64,000 nt of DNA from Rickettsiales bacterium (GTDB lineage Bacteria; Pseudomonadota; Alphaproteobacteria; Rickettsiales; UBA8987): NCBI GenBank assembly GCA_020630095.1, contig JAHDCD010000011.1, forward strand, positions 1 to 64,000. The letters run 5' to 3'. Below the pieces are notes generated by a model. The model saw only the letters and a program-made list of their open reading frames with translations. It was not told the origin of the DNA and searched no databases. Positions 52,271 through 62,994 of this stretch are shown here, one piece after another. The number at the start of each line of letters is the position of its first letter. Within the stretch, counting starts at the first letter, position 1. A program made the translations under genes and the position numbers.

Positions 52271-53329
52271 CTAGCTAAATAGTTTGTTAGTTAAGGATGT
52301 GCCTTTAATTAGATTTTTAGTAAATTTAGCACCTAAAACATTGTAATAATCTGCTGGTTGTAGCCCTCCTATATTAGGTCTTCTAATTTTAACATTATCA
52401 GCTGTTAACTTATCTCCCTCCTTAACATTTTCTGCCACCCATAATTGTTGAGAGAACCTTCTATTAGGCTCATTACCTGCATATTTCACTTCGCCCATTA
52501 TAAGGCTAGTGCGCTCGTCAGCTTCAACTTCTGCAATTGCTTGAGCCTTGTTCTCAGCCATCTCAACCAACTCTTTTAATTCAGACGGCTCTAAAGAAAA
52601 GTTTGAATCTACTCCGCCATCGGCGCGCTTCAAGGTAAAGTGCTTTTCAACTAAAACTGCGCCTTTTGCAATGGCCACTTTAGCTACGTCATTCTCTAAA
52701 ACATGATCAGATAAGCCCACATGAACACCAAAATTATCCTTAATATCAAGCATGGTTTGTAAATTGGCATCCTCAGCTTTTGCTGGATACTGTGAGGTGC
52801 ACTTTAATAGTATAATCTCTTTCGCACCCGCATTACGCGCGGTTTTTATTGCAAGTTCAATATCATCTTTACCTGCTACACCAGTAGATATTATCAACGG
52901 CTTACCTGTTTTCGCACACGCTTCAATTAGCGGAATATGGGTAATCTCAAACGATGCAATCTTATAAGCTCGCACATTAAGTGATTCTAAAAACTCTACC
53001 GCCTCAAAATCAAATGGTGAAGAAAAGCAATCAATACCAAGTTCAGTTGCACGCTCCATTATTGGCTTATGCCATTTCCAAGGAGTATGAGCCTCTTCAT
53101 ATAATTCATAAAGTTTACGTCCATCCCATTGAGTTCCTTGCACAACAAAATGCTCATTATCAACATCTAGTGTAATAGTATCTGCGCGGTAAGTTTGTAA
53201 TTTTATTGCGTCTGCACCAGCCTTTGCAGCGGCATCCACAATTTCTAGGGCGCGCTCAAGAGATTGGTTATGATTACCACTCATTTCAGCAATGATATAT
53301 GGTCCGCCATTTTTCTTAATTAAACTCAT
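52271..53329 (-). CDS. pseI: pseudaminic acid synthase
   Basis: A 352-residue NeuB-type synthase. The TIM-barrel part opens YIIAEMSGNHNQSLERAL and contains KLQTYRADTITLD and FSSPFDFEAVEFLE. A C-terminal SAF domain follows (VKEGDKLTADNVKIRRPN). It condenses PEP with the 2,4-diacetamido sugar made by the upstream genes. Assignment to PseI rather than sialic or legionaminic synthase rests on the full pse context. It overlaps pseG by four bases. Confidence 0.92.
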   Translation of the reverse strand: MSLIKKNGGPYIIAEMSGNHNQSLERALEIVDAAAKAGADAIKLQTYRADTITLDVDNEHFVVQGTQWDGRKLYELYEEAHTPWKWHKPIMERATELGIDCFSSPFDFEAVEFLESLNVRAYKIASFEITHIPLIEACAKTGKPLIISTGVAGKDDIELAIKTARNAGAKEIILLKCTSQYPAKAEDANLQTMLDIKDNFGVHVGLSDHVLENDVAKVAIAKGAVLVEKHFTLKRADGGVDSNFSLEPSELKELVEMAENKAQAIAEVEADERTSLIMGEVKYAGNEPNRRFSQQLWVAENVKEGDKLTADNVKIRRPNIGGLQPADYYNVLGAKFTKNLIKGTSLTNKLFS

Positions 53330-54741
53330 AACTCTTTCATATATTCTTCGCTTTGTTTAACAAGTCCAAGCTTGGTAAATAATTTTTTAGAAGCTTCATT
53401 ATGAGGGAGAATTTCAGCGATGACCTTTTTTACCTGCTTTCTATTTTCTTTAACCCATAGCTCTCCCTCTTCAATAATTGCTGTGCCATATCCCAAGCCA
53501 GAAAACTTGTCATTCAGAAAAATAGATATCAATGCGCTATCACCATTATAGTCATATCGTAGCACGCCAATATTCTCTTTACCTAACTCATAAACAAAAA
53601 TATCTCTATTTTTGTTTATTAAAGAGTTCTTAAACCAATTCTCATGAACTTCCCATTGAATAATATCAGTGTTATGGCTGTTAAGCCTGACAGATTCCTG
53701 ATTACGCAATTCCCAAATAGACTTTGAATGCTCAGGCGTTGCTTTTATAAGGGTAGGCTTAAAGCCAAGCTTTTTAGTGATTCTATAGACACCTTTACCA
53801 TCGCATATAGTTAAGCAATTTTCTGAGATTTTCTTTATATTAATATCTTCAATTTTTGTATTTGGCTTAAGCGCTATACCAAGTTCAATTGAATCTGTTG
53901 TTAATTGCTTCTGATTATCTGCAATGGTATAAGTTAAACATGGTAAGCCAAGGCAAGCGCGCTCATAAGTTGTTGTTCCACCAGCGCCAATAGCTAGGTC
54001 TGCCCATAGCATTAACTCAGATACCTCATTAGAACCTTCAATATATTCTAAATTATTATTAGCACATAAAGTCTGAACCTCTGCTTTATTGGGGTTGTTA
54101 ACGCCAACTAGAACTTTTACTTCATAGAGGGAGAAATCATAGTTATTAATAATCTCACAGGTAAGGTTATCTTTATCAACCCCACCCATAAATATAAAAA
54201 TATTTTTAACATCCTCTCGCAACCTAGGCTTCGCATTAATAAACTCGTCACGAAGTATAGCATACTTAGCGCCTAGTAGCTTTATACAATCATCAGAAAC
54301 TAAGCCATCATAACGAGTCTCCGCATCGACATATAAATTCTGATCAATTAAAATGTCACAATCATGTTTTCTATCGGCTAAATCATCTATTTGAATTACC
54401 CGCCCAACAAAAGCACGCAATTTTTTATGATACCGCTCATCAATCGCATAATGATCAATAATTATAGTATCATCAGTTGAGGTTATATCCTTTAATTGAC
54501 TTATCTCAGATTCAATATCTCCACCAAGCCACTTACCATGGGCTACACCAGTAACCTCACCTTCAGCAAGCTCTAGTTCGATTAATTTAAAACCCTGCTC
54601 AGTAATTATATGATTCAAGTTGCCTTCATGTTTTTTGCATATAAAAGCAACTTCATCAGGGATTTTTTTTGCTAAAGTTAAGCAGCGCATTAAATGCCCA
54701 CTACCTATCTCCAAGCCACTATCTACACGGAAAAAATACAT
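53326..54741 (-). CDS. pseG: PseG UDP-sugar hydrolase fused to PseH-like GNAT acetyltransferase
   Basis: A 471-residue fusion. Residues 1-325 are PseG (FRVDSGLEIGSGHLMRCLTL at the start, IDQNLY, the GAGGTTTYERACLGLP loop), which removes UDP from the diacetamido sugar. Residues 330-471 are a GNAT domain (LIKATPEHSKSIWELRN, FLNDKFSGLGYGTAIIEE) like PseH, the N4-acetyltransferase. The fusion joins two steps that act in succession in the reverse order (PseH before PseG). It overlaps pseF by one base and pseI by four. Confidence 0.9.
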   Translation of the reverse strand: MYFFRVDSGLEIGSGHLMRCLTLAKKIPDEVAFICKKHEGNLNHIITEQGFKLIELELAEGEVTGVAHGKWLGGDIESEISQLKDITSTDDTIIIDHYAIDERYHKKLRAFVGRVIQIDDLADRKHDCDILIDQNLYVDAETRYDGLVSDDCIKLLGAKYAILRDEFINAKPRLREDVKNIFIFMGGVDKDNLTCEIINNYDFSLYEVKVLVGVNNPNKAEVQTLCANNNLEYIEGSNEVSELMLWADLAIGAGGTTTYERACLGLPCLTYTIADNQKQLTTDSIELGIALKPNTKIEDINIKKISENCLTICDGKGVYRITKKLGFKPTLIKATPEHSKSIWELRNQESVRLNSHNTDIIQWEVHENWFKNSLINKNRDIFVYELGKENIGVLRYDYNGDSALISIFLNDKFSGLGYGTAIIEEGELWVKENRKQVKKVIAEILPHNEASKKLFTKLGLVKQSEEYMKEL

Positions 54742-55451
54742 TATACTTTTTTCTGCTCTATATGAGCATTAATTGCAACCACATCTGGATTATTTTTTAG
54801 ATATTTTAGAACATGCTCAGTTGAACAATTAGAGCCTAGATTTTCATAGATATTCTTAATCATCTCAAAATCTTCTTTAGTATCCAATGTCCAACGATGG
54901 TTAGAATTGTCCTCAGAATTAACAAAATCTTTAAGTTTAAAAATATTAGGATTTTTATTTATATAAGGCGTAACATGCTCTTTTTGAAAATCTTCGGTAG
55001 CTTCCGTGTACGCGCGCTCTAAGGCTTTAAAGGTAAATATTTCAGTATCTAATCCTCGTGGAAAGCTACGCACTAGCGCATTGGATAGATAATCACAATC
55101 ATCAAACTGCTCAAACATATCATCCAAAATATTAGCGTCATATAACGGGCAATCAGATGTTATACGAACCACAATATCAGCATTATTTTCATTAGCTGCA
55201 TTATAATAACGCTCCAAAACATTATGCAACGAACCGCGTGAATAATTATAGCCTTTCTTTTTACAAAATTCAGCAATCGCGTTATCATCCGACTCCGTAG
55301 ATGTCGCAATAATTACATCATCAATATGCTCAGATTGCCTAACGCGTTCAACAACATGCTCTAGTACAGCTACTCCGTTAAGCTGAAGCATAACTTTAGC
55401 TGGTAAGCGAGTAGATGACATTCTTGCCTGTATTATCGCAACTTTACGCAC
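54741..55451 (-). CDS. pseF: pseudaminic acid cytidylyltransferase-like (SpsF/PseF family)
   Basis: A 236-residue nucleotidyltransferase with the signature AIIQARMSSTRLPAKVML and the acidic DCPLYDANILDDM. In this operon it most likely activates pseudaminic acid with CTP. The sequence resembles the SpsF-type family more than Campylobacter PseF, so the symbol rests partly on context. It overlaps pseC by eight bases. Confidence 0.8.
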   Translation of the reverse strand: MRKVAIIQARMSSTRLPAKVMLQLNGVAVLEHVVERVRQSEHIDDVIIATSTESDDNAIAEFCKKKGYNYSRGSLHNVLERYYNAANENNADIVVRITSDCPLYDANILDDMFEQFDDCDYLSNALVRSFPRGLDTEIFTFKALERAYTEATEDFQKEHVTPYINKNPNIFKLKDFVNSEDNSNHRWTLDTKEDFEMIKNIYENLGSNCSTEHVLKYLKNNPDVVAINAHIEQKKV

Positions 55452-56571
55452 TCAAAGCCTCTTGCAATTTTTGAACAACATAACTTTGTTCATCGCTGGT
55501 TAAGTCTGGAAACATAGGTAAAGATATCGCCTTAGCATAATAATCTTCTGCTACGGGAAAATCACCATCATTAAAGCCTAAATCTTTATAATATGGCTGA
55601 GTATGAATAGGGATATAATGAACATTAACCCCAATATTATTAGCTCGCAAATAATCAAAAACTTCTCGCCTATTTTCAACCTGAATAACATACAAGTGCA
55701 GGGCAGAGTAACCACTAATTCGAACAGGAGTTTTTATAGGTAGGCCTTTTAACAGCCTATCATACCTATCTGCAAGTTCATGGCGCTTATTTATAAAACC
55801 ATCAAGCCTATCCATTTGTGAACTACCTAGAGCGCATTGAATATCGGTTATTCTATAATTCAAACCAAGCTGCTGCTGTTCATAATACCATGGCTCATCA
55901 GACTCTATATTATCGCGCGTAATTCCATGAGTGCGCAACATAGCAACCTTGTTAGCAAGTTCTTCATTATTGCACATTATCGCACCACCTTCACCAGTTG
56001 TTATAATTTTTACAGGGTGGAAGCTAAATACACAGAAATCAGAATACTCACATGAACCAATTTTATTATCACCATAAGAACCGCCAATACAATGTGAAGC
56101 ATCTTCAATTATTTTAAACCCATACTCTTCAGAAAGTTCTTTAATACGCACCATATCACAAGACTGCCCTGAAAAGTGCACTGGAATAACCACCTTAGGA
56201 AGTTTTTTTGCGCTCTTAAGCTTTTGCTCCAAGCTGCTGACACACATATTGTAAGTATGTTTATCAATATCTACAAAGTCAATACCTGCACCGCAATATA
56301 AGGCGCAATTAGATGATGCTACAAAGCTATTAGGTGAGGTCCAGACGGTATCATTAGTACCAACGCCTAAAGCTAAACAAGCTAGGTGCAAACCAGATGT
56401 TGCACTACTAATAGCACTGCAATATTTAGCGCCAGTATATGCAGTTAATTTATCTTCAAACCCTTTAACGCTAGGCCCTTGAGTAATCCAGTCACCTTTC
56501 AGTACATTTACAATGGCATTAATATCTTCATCTGAAATATTCTGCCTACCGTATGGAATAAATTTAGCCAT
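55444..56571 (-). CDS. pseC: UDP-4-keto sugar aminotransferase
   Basis: A 375-residue DegT/DnrJ/EryC1/StrS-type PLP aminotransferase. The Schiff-base lysine lies in SFHPVKIITTGEGGA. IIEDASHCIGGSYG binds the cofactor. It aminates C4 of the keto sugar made by PseB. The start is three bases after pseB and the end overlaps pseF, so expression is coupled. Confidence 0.93.
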   Translation of the reverse strand: MAKFIPYGRQNISDEDINAIVNVLKGDWITQGPSVKGFEDKLTAYTGAKYCSAISSATSGLHLACLALGVGTNDTVWTSPNSFVASSNCALYCGAGIDFVDIDKHTYNMCVSSLEQKLKSAKKLPKVVIPVHFSGQSCDMVRIKELSEEYGFKIIEDASHCIGGSYGDNKIGSCEYSDFCVFSFHPVKIITTGEGGAIMCNNEELANKVAMLRTHGITRDNIESDEPWYYEQQQLGLNYRITDIQCALGSSQMDRLDGFINKRHELADRYDRLLKGLPIKTPVRISGYSALHLYVIQVENRREVFDYLRANNIGVNVHYIPIHTQPYYKDLGFNDGDFPVAEDYYAKAISLPMFPDLTSDEQSYVVQKLQEALSA

Positions 56572-56574
56572 ATA

Positions 56575-57600
<1,026 letters not shown>

Positions 57601-57661
57601 TTAAATAATCAGAAGATAGCTATAGAATTTCTTCAAAATTGTAAATGAATAAATAGATTTA

Positions 57662-57690
57662 TAATAAAAAAGCCCAGACATGCTGAGCTT
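57662..57690 (-). terminator. terminator downstream of the tRNA-Asn fragment
   Basis: Read on the minus strand, AAGCTCAG pairs with CTGGGCTT (one wobble or mismatch), followed by TTTTTATT. It is placed as the natural terminator of the tRNA gene. Confidence 0.75.
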
Positions 57691-57700
57691 TCTAATTTAT

Positions 57701-57750
57701 TGGCTCCTTGGGAGGGATTCGAACCCCCGACCAAGAGATTAACAGTCCGA
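57701..57750 (-). tRNA. 3' fragment of tRNA-Asn (att-type remnant)
   Basis: On the minus strand the 50 bases hold an anticodon loop CTGTTAA (GTT), the variable loop, the T-arm GGGGGTTCGAATCCCTC and the acceptor 3' strand CCAAGGAGCCA. The matching 5' acceptor TCCTTGG and D-arm are missing from the bases that should encode them. This is the typical scar of an element integrated at a tRNA 3' end, with the intact gene expected beyond the far end of the island (past 64000). Confidence 0.75.
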
Positions 57751-57862
57751 TTTTTGGGTATAAGCGGTAATTAACTATAACAGAGTATAACAATATATCC
57801 TATATATTACAAGTGCTTAATTGTTATAGCTTATTATGTATTATTACTGCTATTTATGGTCA

Positions 57863-57893
57863 TTTGGCCCAAATTTGGCCCAAGAATGGCCCA
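57863..57893. repeat. triple TGGCCCA repeat near the island edge
   Basis: Three closely spaced units (TTTGGCCCA at 57863, TTTGGCCCA at 57874, ATGGCCCA at 57886). Such GGGCCA clusters are often seen near tyrosine-recombinase insertion sites. Here that is inference. The remaining 57586-58249 gap has no ORF. Confidence 0.45.
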
Positions 57894-58109
57894 CGTTTTC
57901 TAACCTTTACAATGGCTTATTCAGTTCATTACTAAAAAATTCACTATAAATCTGCCTAATAAGCCTTAATTAAAGTATAAACCATAACTTCATACTTTAC
58001 ACTTTTAGTCATCTAAAGCGTGAAGTAATTCTACCGCTCAGTTCCGCTTGCCTCGCCTTAAAAATAAAAACCCTTGATTTTCCTACTTTCCAAAACGCCC
58101 CCTACGGAC

Positions 58110-58163
58110 CATATGGTACCAAATATGTACCCCTACCAACTTCACACAGGTAAAGATACGAAT
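58110..58163. repeat. att-like direct repeat, left copy
   Basis: Starts CATATGGTACCAAATATGTA and ends GGTAAAGATACGAAT. The right copy at 61605-61659 starts CATATGGTACCGAATATATA and ends GGTAAAGACACGAAT. The pair brackets the restriction-modification locus in the same orientation. Confidence 0.7.
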
Positions 58164-58249
58164 CATTACACAACATTAAATAACACAAAAGAAAAGTTGC
58201 TTAATAATTTATGATAAATAAGTTTATTTTTTATCTAACTAAGTAAATC

Positions 58250-60276
58250 ATGGCAAAATCAATAGAACCTAATATTGCACATTTGGCTAACGGCTGGCTA
58301 GAATCTTATGGACTACCCTTTAAATTAGAACAGGAACCTTTAAATGCAGAAATTGATAAAGCCTTATCAGATTATTATACAAAAAATGGCGGGGCAGGTG
58401 CAAATAGACCGGATGCTAAATTACTTCTTAGAGATAAACACACTAACTCATATCCGATTCTAATAGAATATAAAGGATATAAAGGAAAGCTTGTTAAATT
58501 AGATAACGATGGGCAGGTTGAAAATAGAAATGCTAAAAATGAGCCGCATTTTACTAATATAAATTCATTTGCTGTAAATGGAGCAGTCCATTACGCTAAC
58601 GCTATTTTGCATCACACAACCTATACTGACATCATTGCTATTGGAGTAACTGGATATAAAGATGAGGCAGGTGTAATTCATCATGAAATAGGTGTTTACT
58701 TTGTTTCAAAAAGTAACTTGGGCTCAGGTCAGAAAGTTGCGGAATATTCTGATTTCTCTTTTTTATCTCATGAAAATTTTGATAGCTTTATTGATAAAGT
58801 CAAAACCCTGAAGCTTTCCAAAAAAGAAATTGAGAAGTTAAAAGAGCAACGTGAGCTAGAAATTGATAAGAGCTTAACAAAACTAAATAATGATATCTAT
58901 AAAAGCGAAAAAGGATTAGCTGAAAATGATCGTGTATATCTAGTGGCCGCTTCAATAATAGCGACCCTAGGAATATCCGGCAAACTTCCTCCTCTTGAGA
59001 AAGAAGAGTTAAAGTCCCAAACTTATCAAGGTGGAAGAGATGGCGATATTCTAATAAATAGAATTAAAGCATTTGTAGAAGAAAAAGGCCTACCTCAACA
59101 AAAAAAGGATCTGATTATAAGAACTTTATCCAACACCCTTTTAATGGATAATATAAACAAAGTAACTAATGGTGAAAGTCAGTTAAAAAGAGTTTTTACG
59201 AAGATTGTAGATGACTTAGGAATTTACTATAAAATTGGTTTAACAACTGATTTTACAGGGAAGCTATTTAATGAGATGTATGGCTGGCTTGGCTTTGCAG
59301 ATGATAAACTTAATGATGTGGTTCTAACCCCTTCATATGTATCATCATTGCTAGTAAAATTAGCCAGAGTAAATAAAGATTCTTATGTCTGGGATTTCGC
59401 AACAGGTTCTGCAGGCTTATTAGTTGCTGCAATGAATGAGATGCTGAATGATGCAAAAGCCAAATCTACTTCACCAGAAGAATTTCAATCTAAAGAGGTT
59501 CATATAAAAGCAGAGCAATTATTAGGGATAGAGACTCTGCCAAGTGTTTCCATGCTTGCCATTCTTAATATGATATTAATGGGAGATGGCAGTTCTAAAA
59601 TACTCAACGAAGACTCTCTGACTTACGATTTTAAAAATGAAAACAATGAAGATTTAAAATTCCCTGCAGATGCCTTTATATTAAACCCACCATATTCAGC
59701 GGATGGTAAAGGAATGGTTTTTGTAGAAAAGGCATTGAACATGATGGATAAAGGGTATGCGGCCATTATTATTCAAAATTCTGCAGGCTCAGGGAAGGCT
59801 GTAGAATATAACAAGCGCATACTTAAAAAGAACACTTTAATTGCCAGTATAAAAATGCCAATTGACTTATTCATAGGTAAAGCTGGTGTTCAAACTTATA
59901 TATATGTTTTTAAGGTAAATGAACCTCATCATGCAGATGAAACTGTGAAATTTATAGACTTTTCCAATGATGGATACGCCCGAGCTAGTAGAAAAAATCT
60001 AGCAAGGGTAATAATCTACGAGATGTAAATAATGCGACCGCTCGATATGAAGAATTAGTTGATCTTGTACGTTTTGGCAGCAAAAAATTAAAATTGCTTA
60101 GTAAGAACGAATATTACGAGAATGTGATTAACCCTAAAGATGGAGCGGATTGGAATCAATCAGCGCCAATTGATACAAAGCCTACATTGTCTGATTTCAA
60201 AAAAACAATAAGTGATTATCTATCTTGGGAAATAAGCACCTTATTAAAAAATGACGAGGATAGTTTGGGAAAGTAG
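58250..60276 (+). pseudogene. BcgI-like restriction-methylation protein, apparently frameshifted near its end
   Basis: The first 592 codons (58250-60028) hold an N-terminal PD-(D/E)xK-type nuclease pattern (D55 in RPDAKLLL; E73 and K75 in IEYKG), a helical spacer, and an N6-adenine methyltransferase with motif I WDFATGSAGLL (381-391) and motif IV NPPYS (479-483). Near 60009 the expected NLRDVNNATARYEEL continues in another frame to a TAG at 60274, implying a one-base loss. This is the layout of type IIG/IIB enzymes. The catalytic domains are uninterrupted, but their join to specificity is broken, unless a sequencing error is responsible. Confidence 0.75.
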
Positions 60277-60277
60277 A

Positions 60278-61400
60278 AACCCCACTTAATAAAAAACTAG
60301 AAAATATTAAGTGGGGAGAGTTTAAAATCGGCGATCTATTTGAGGTAAACTCTTCTAAGAAACGTTTTGACGCTAATAAGGTTAATATTTTAGACAATGG
60401 CATATACCCATACATTGTTAGAATGGGTGACAATAATGGCCAAAAAGGGTTTATAAATGAAGATATCCAATTCTTAAATGATGGAAATACAATATCTTTT
60501 GGTCAAGATACTGCAACAATGTTTTATCAGGGAAGGCCATATTTTACGGGCGATAAAATCAAAATCCTAAAGTCAAAAGATAAAAGGTTTAATAAAAAGA
60601 TCGCTGAATTCTATATCTCAACCATGAATAAGGCATTTAGCAGTTTTTCATGGGGGGGATCAAGTTTTAACGTTAATATTATTAAGCAGCAAACAATTAC
60701 CCTTCCTGCCAAAGATGGAAAGCCTGATTACATCATTATAGAAAATTTTGTAGATGAAATAGAAAAAGGGAAAATTAATAGACTTGATAGCTATTTAAAA
60801 GAAAGCAACTTTTACGATTACAAGCTTACAAAACATGAGCAGGAAGCGCTGGATAATTATGACAAGTTAAATTTCGAAGAATTTAAAATGGAAGATTTAT
60901 TCGAAAAAATTAAAACAAAAAAATTACCTTATAAAGCTGATGAATTATCAACAAATATAACGGGTAACTTCAACCTTCCATGCCTTACATCCAGCTTTAA
61001 AAATCAAGGGTTAAATTACTTTGCTCCCAAGAATGAAGCAACAATTTTAAAAAATGTAATCTCAATTCCTTCAAATAGCGATGTATATAGAGCTTATTTT
61101 CAAAGTAATGAGTTTACAGTTTTATCTGATGCCTATGCAATAAATTGGACCTTTGAAGGAAGAAATTTATCAAAGTGTCAGCATTTATTTGCCGTTCAAT
61201 GCATTAATAAAGTAACGGACTTACCTATTTACTCGTATAAGAATAAGCTAGGTGGATGGAATGTAGTAAAAAATAAACATATTAAACTTCCTACAAAAAA
61301 TGGAAAGCCAGACTATGAGGCTATGGAAACGATAATTTCGGCCATTCAAAAATCCGTAATAAAAAATGTAGTTCTATACACGAAAGAAAAACTTGCTTAA
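60278..61400 (+). pseudogene. DNA-recognition (HsdS/BcgIB-like) part, 5' start lost or fused
   Basis: Two target-recognition domains are clear: WGEFKIGDLFEVNSSKK...ITLPAKDGKPDYII and FEEFKMEDLFEKIKTKK...IKLPTKNGKPDYEAM, each followed by a helix. The frame is open from about 60263 without a start codon before the ATG at 60423, which would delete the conserved beginning of the first domain. The upstream methylase frame ends DSLGK and this frame continues VETPLNKKLENIKWGEF, so one missing base would fuse them into a single restriction-methylation-specificity polypeptide of about 1050 residues. Confidence 0.75.
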
Positions 61401-61604
61401 TTTTCCTTATCGCCATTTGAGGTGTTAATATACTGATATATAATAATTATTAGGCGTTGGTGTTGTTTGATACCCCCAGCTATACCCCAAAAACATTTCT
61501 GCGACTTTTTATTCTTCACCGCCTTATTGCTGGAGCTTTACCTAGTACTTTTGTTATTTGTGGCGCAAACATATTACCCACCAGAACAAGAAGGGGTGTG
61601 CAGA

Positions 61605-61659
61605 CATATGGTACCGAATATATACCCCCACTAATCCCACAACAGGTAAAGACACGAAT
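61605..61659. repeat. att-like direct repeat, right copy
   Basis: The partner of 58110-58163. It lies in the 61401-61724 gap, which otherwise holds no credible gene. Confidence 0.7.
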
Positions 61660-61724
61660 ACTTGCAAAGTTAATATAGGTTGAATAGTTTATTAAGTTGC
61701 AACTTATATATTCGGAAAAATATA

Positions 61725-62951
61725 ATGACTAACAGATGGAAAACAGAATTTGATAATCACCATATTCATAAAACAATATCCACAATTCAAGATGTTCTTG
61801 ATAACATTGGAAAGAAAGACTTAGATGAAGATACTCAGGCTGAATTTGATAGGATAATTTATGTATTTAACTTAATCAAAGCATCTATAAACAGTTCCGA
61901 TAGTTATTTAATGCCTATTGCATACTTAAATACAATGCATAGCGCACTTGTTCATGCTAATTTCCAGAATCAACTTAACGCTTACAAAAATTCTAACCAA
62001 GGTATTAACTATCTACGTAATGCAAATAATCATATTTCCAACTATATTACCCAAATTATTTCATTCACTCAAATTGGAGATTTTTCAGAAAATTATAAAC
62101 CAGTAGAGAACCTGCAAAATGAATCTGAGAGTGCAATAAAATTACTACGCAAACAGAAAGCTGAAGTTGAAGCCCAATTCAAAGATTTGAAAAATAAATT
62201 AAAAGAGGCAGATGACGATATTGAGGCGACAAAGAAGAATAATGTAGAAATTACAAGCTCTTATCAAAAGGATTTTTTAGAATCTCAAACGTCTCGTCAG
62301 AATGATTATAATAATATTAAAACTAAGCTTGAAAACCAAAGTGAGGAGGAATTACGTATAGCAAAAAATGAGATTAGAGATTTTTATAAATCTCAGAAGA
62401 AAAAACTTACAGAACTTATGGCTAGCTCTGAAAGTAAGTATAATAAAATACTAGAGTTATACGAACTTTCAGCTTCCGATAGTGTGGGAGGAGGTTATAG
62501 CCAAGTATCCAGCAATGCAGAAAGTGAATCTAAATTCTGGAACAAAGTTTTTTATGGCTTTGTAATTGCAACAGCCTTATGGGCTGGTATAACATATTTT
62601 TACTCGTTAAGTCTAAATAATAATATAGGCTTTGATATCAGGGAAATAATAAAGGCTGTTCCAGTTACCTTAATATTATTATACGGAGCTGTTTATTCTT
62701 CTCGACAAAGTAAGCGTTTAACTGATTTTAGCCAGAAAGCTAAGTGGCTTGCCCTAGAGCTTAAAGCATTGAATCCATTCCTATCTGAGCTCAAAGAAGA
62801 AGATGCTCAGAAACTTCGTTACGACTTATCAAGTAAGTTCTTTGGTAGTAATTATGAGCTAGATAAAGCTGAAGACGAAAACCTGACTATTAAAGTTGAA
62901 AAAGGTGCGCTCAGCAAGTTTATAACATCAGTTCGTGATATTTTTAAATAA
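61725..62951 (+). CDS. coiled-coil protein with two membrane segments (island gene)
   Basis: From the ATG at 61725 (MTNRWKTEFDNHHIHKTIST) it is 408 residues. An earlier in-frame ATG lies in the gap and is less likely. A helical N-terminal domain (1-140) leads to a long charged coiled coil (about 145-255), then two membrane helices (about 275-295 and 310-330) and a cytosolic tail. I recognise no family. Membrane-tethered coiled-coil proteins beside restriction systems are often defence genes, but that is only context. It starts 66 bases after the right att-like repeat. Confidence 0.65.
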   Translation: MTNRWKTEFDNHHIHKTISTIQDVLDNIGKKDLDEDTQAEFDRIIYVFNLIKASINSSDSYLMPIAYLNTMHSALVHANFQNQLNAYKNSNQGINYLRNANNHISNYITQIISFTQIGDFSENYKPVENLQNESESAIKLLRKQKAEVEAQFKDLKNKLKEADDDIEATKKNNVEITSSYQKDFLESQTSRQNDYNNIKTKLENQSEEELRIAKNEIRDFYKSQKKKLTELMASSESKYNKILELYELSASDSVGGGYSQVSSNAESESKFWNKVFYGFVIATALWAGITYFYSLSLNNNIGFDIREIIKAVPVTLILLYGAVYSSRQSKRLTDFSQKAKWLALELKALNPFLSELKEEDAQKLRYDLSSKFFGSNYELDKAEDENLTIKVEKGALSKFITSVRDIFK

Positions 62952-62994
62952 TAAAATAAAGATTATTAATCTTCTAAAAGTTCTTGATTATACT

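Noticed and set aside
57701-57776. Intact tRNA-Asn
   Set aside because: The 5' half (acceptor strand TCCTTGG, D-arm) is absent from the sequence where it should be, so only a 3' fragment is called.
61457-61678. 73-codon open frame in the gap after the specificity gene
   Set aside because: It runs through the att-like repeat and has no ribosome site or recognisable motif. Noncoding is more likely.
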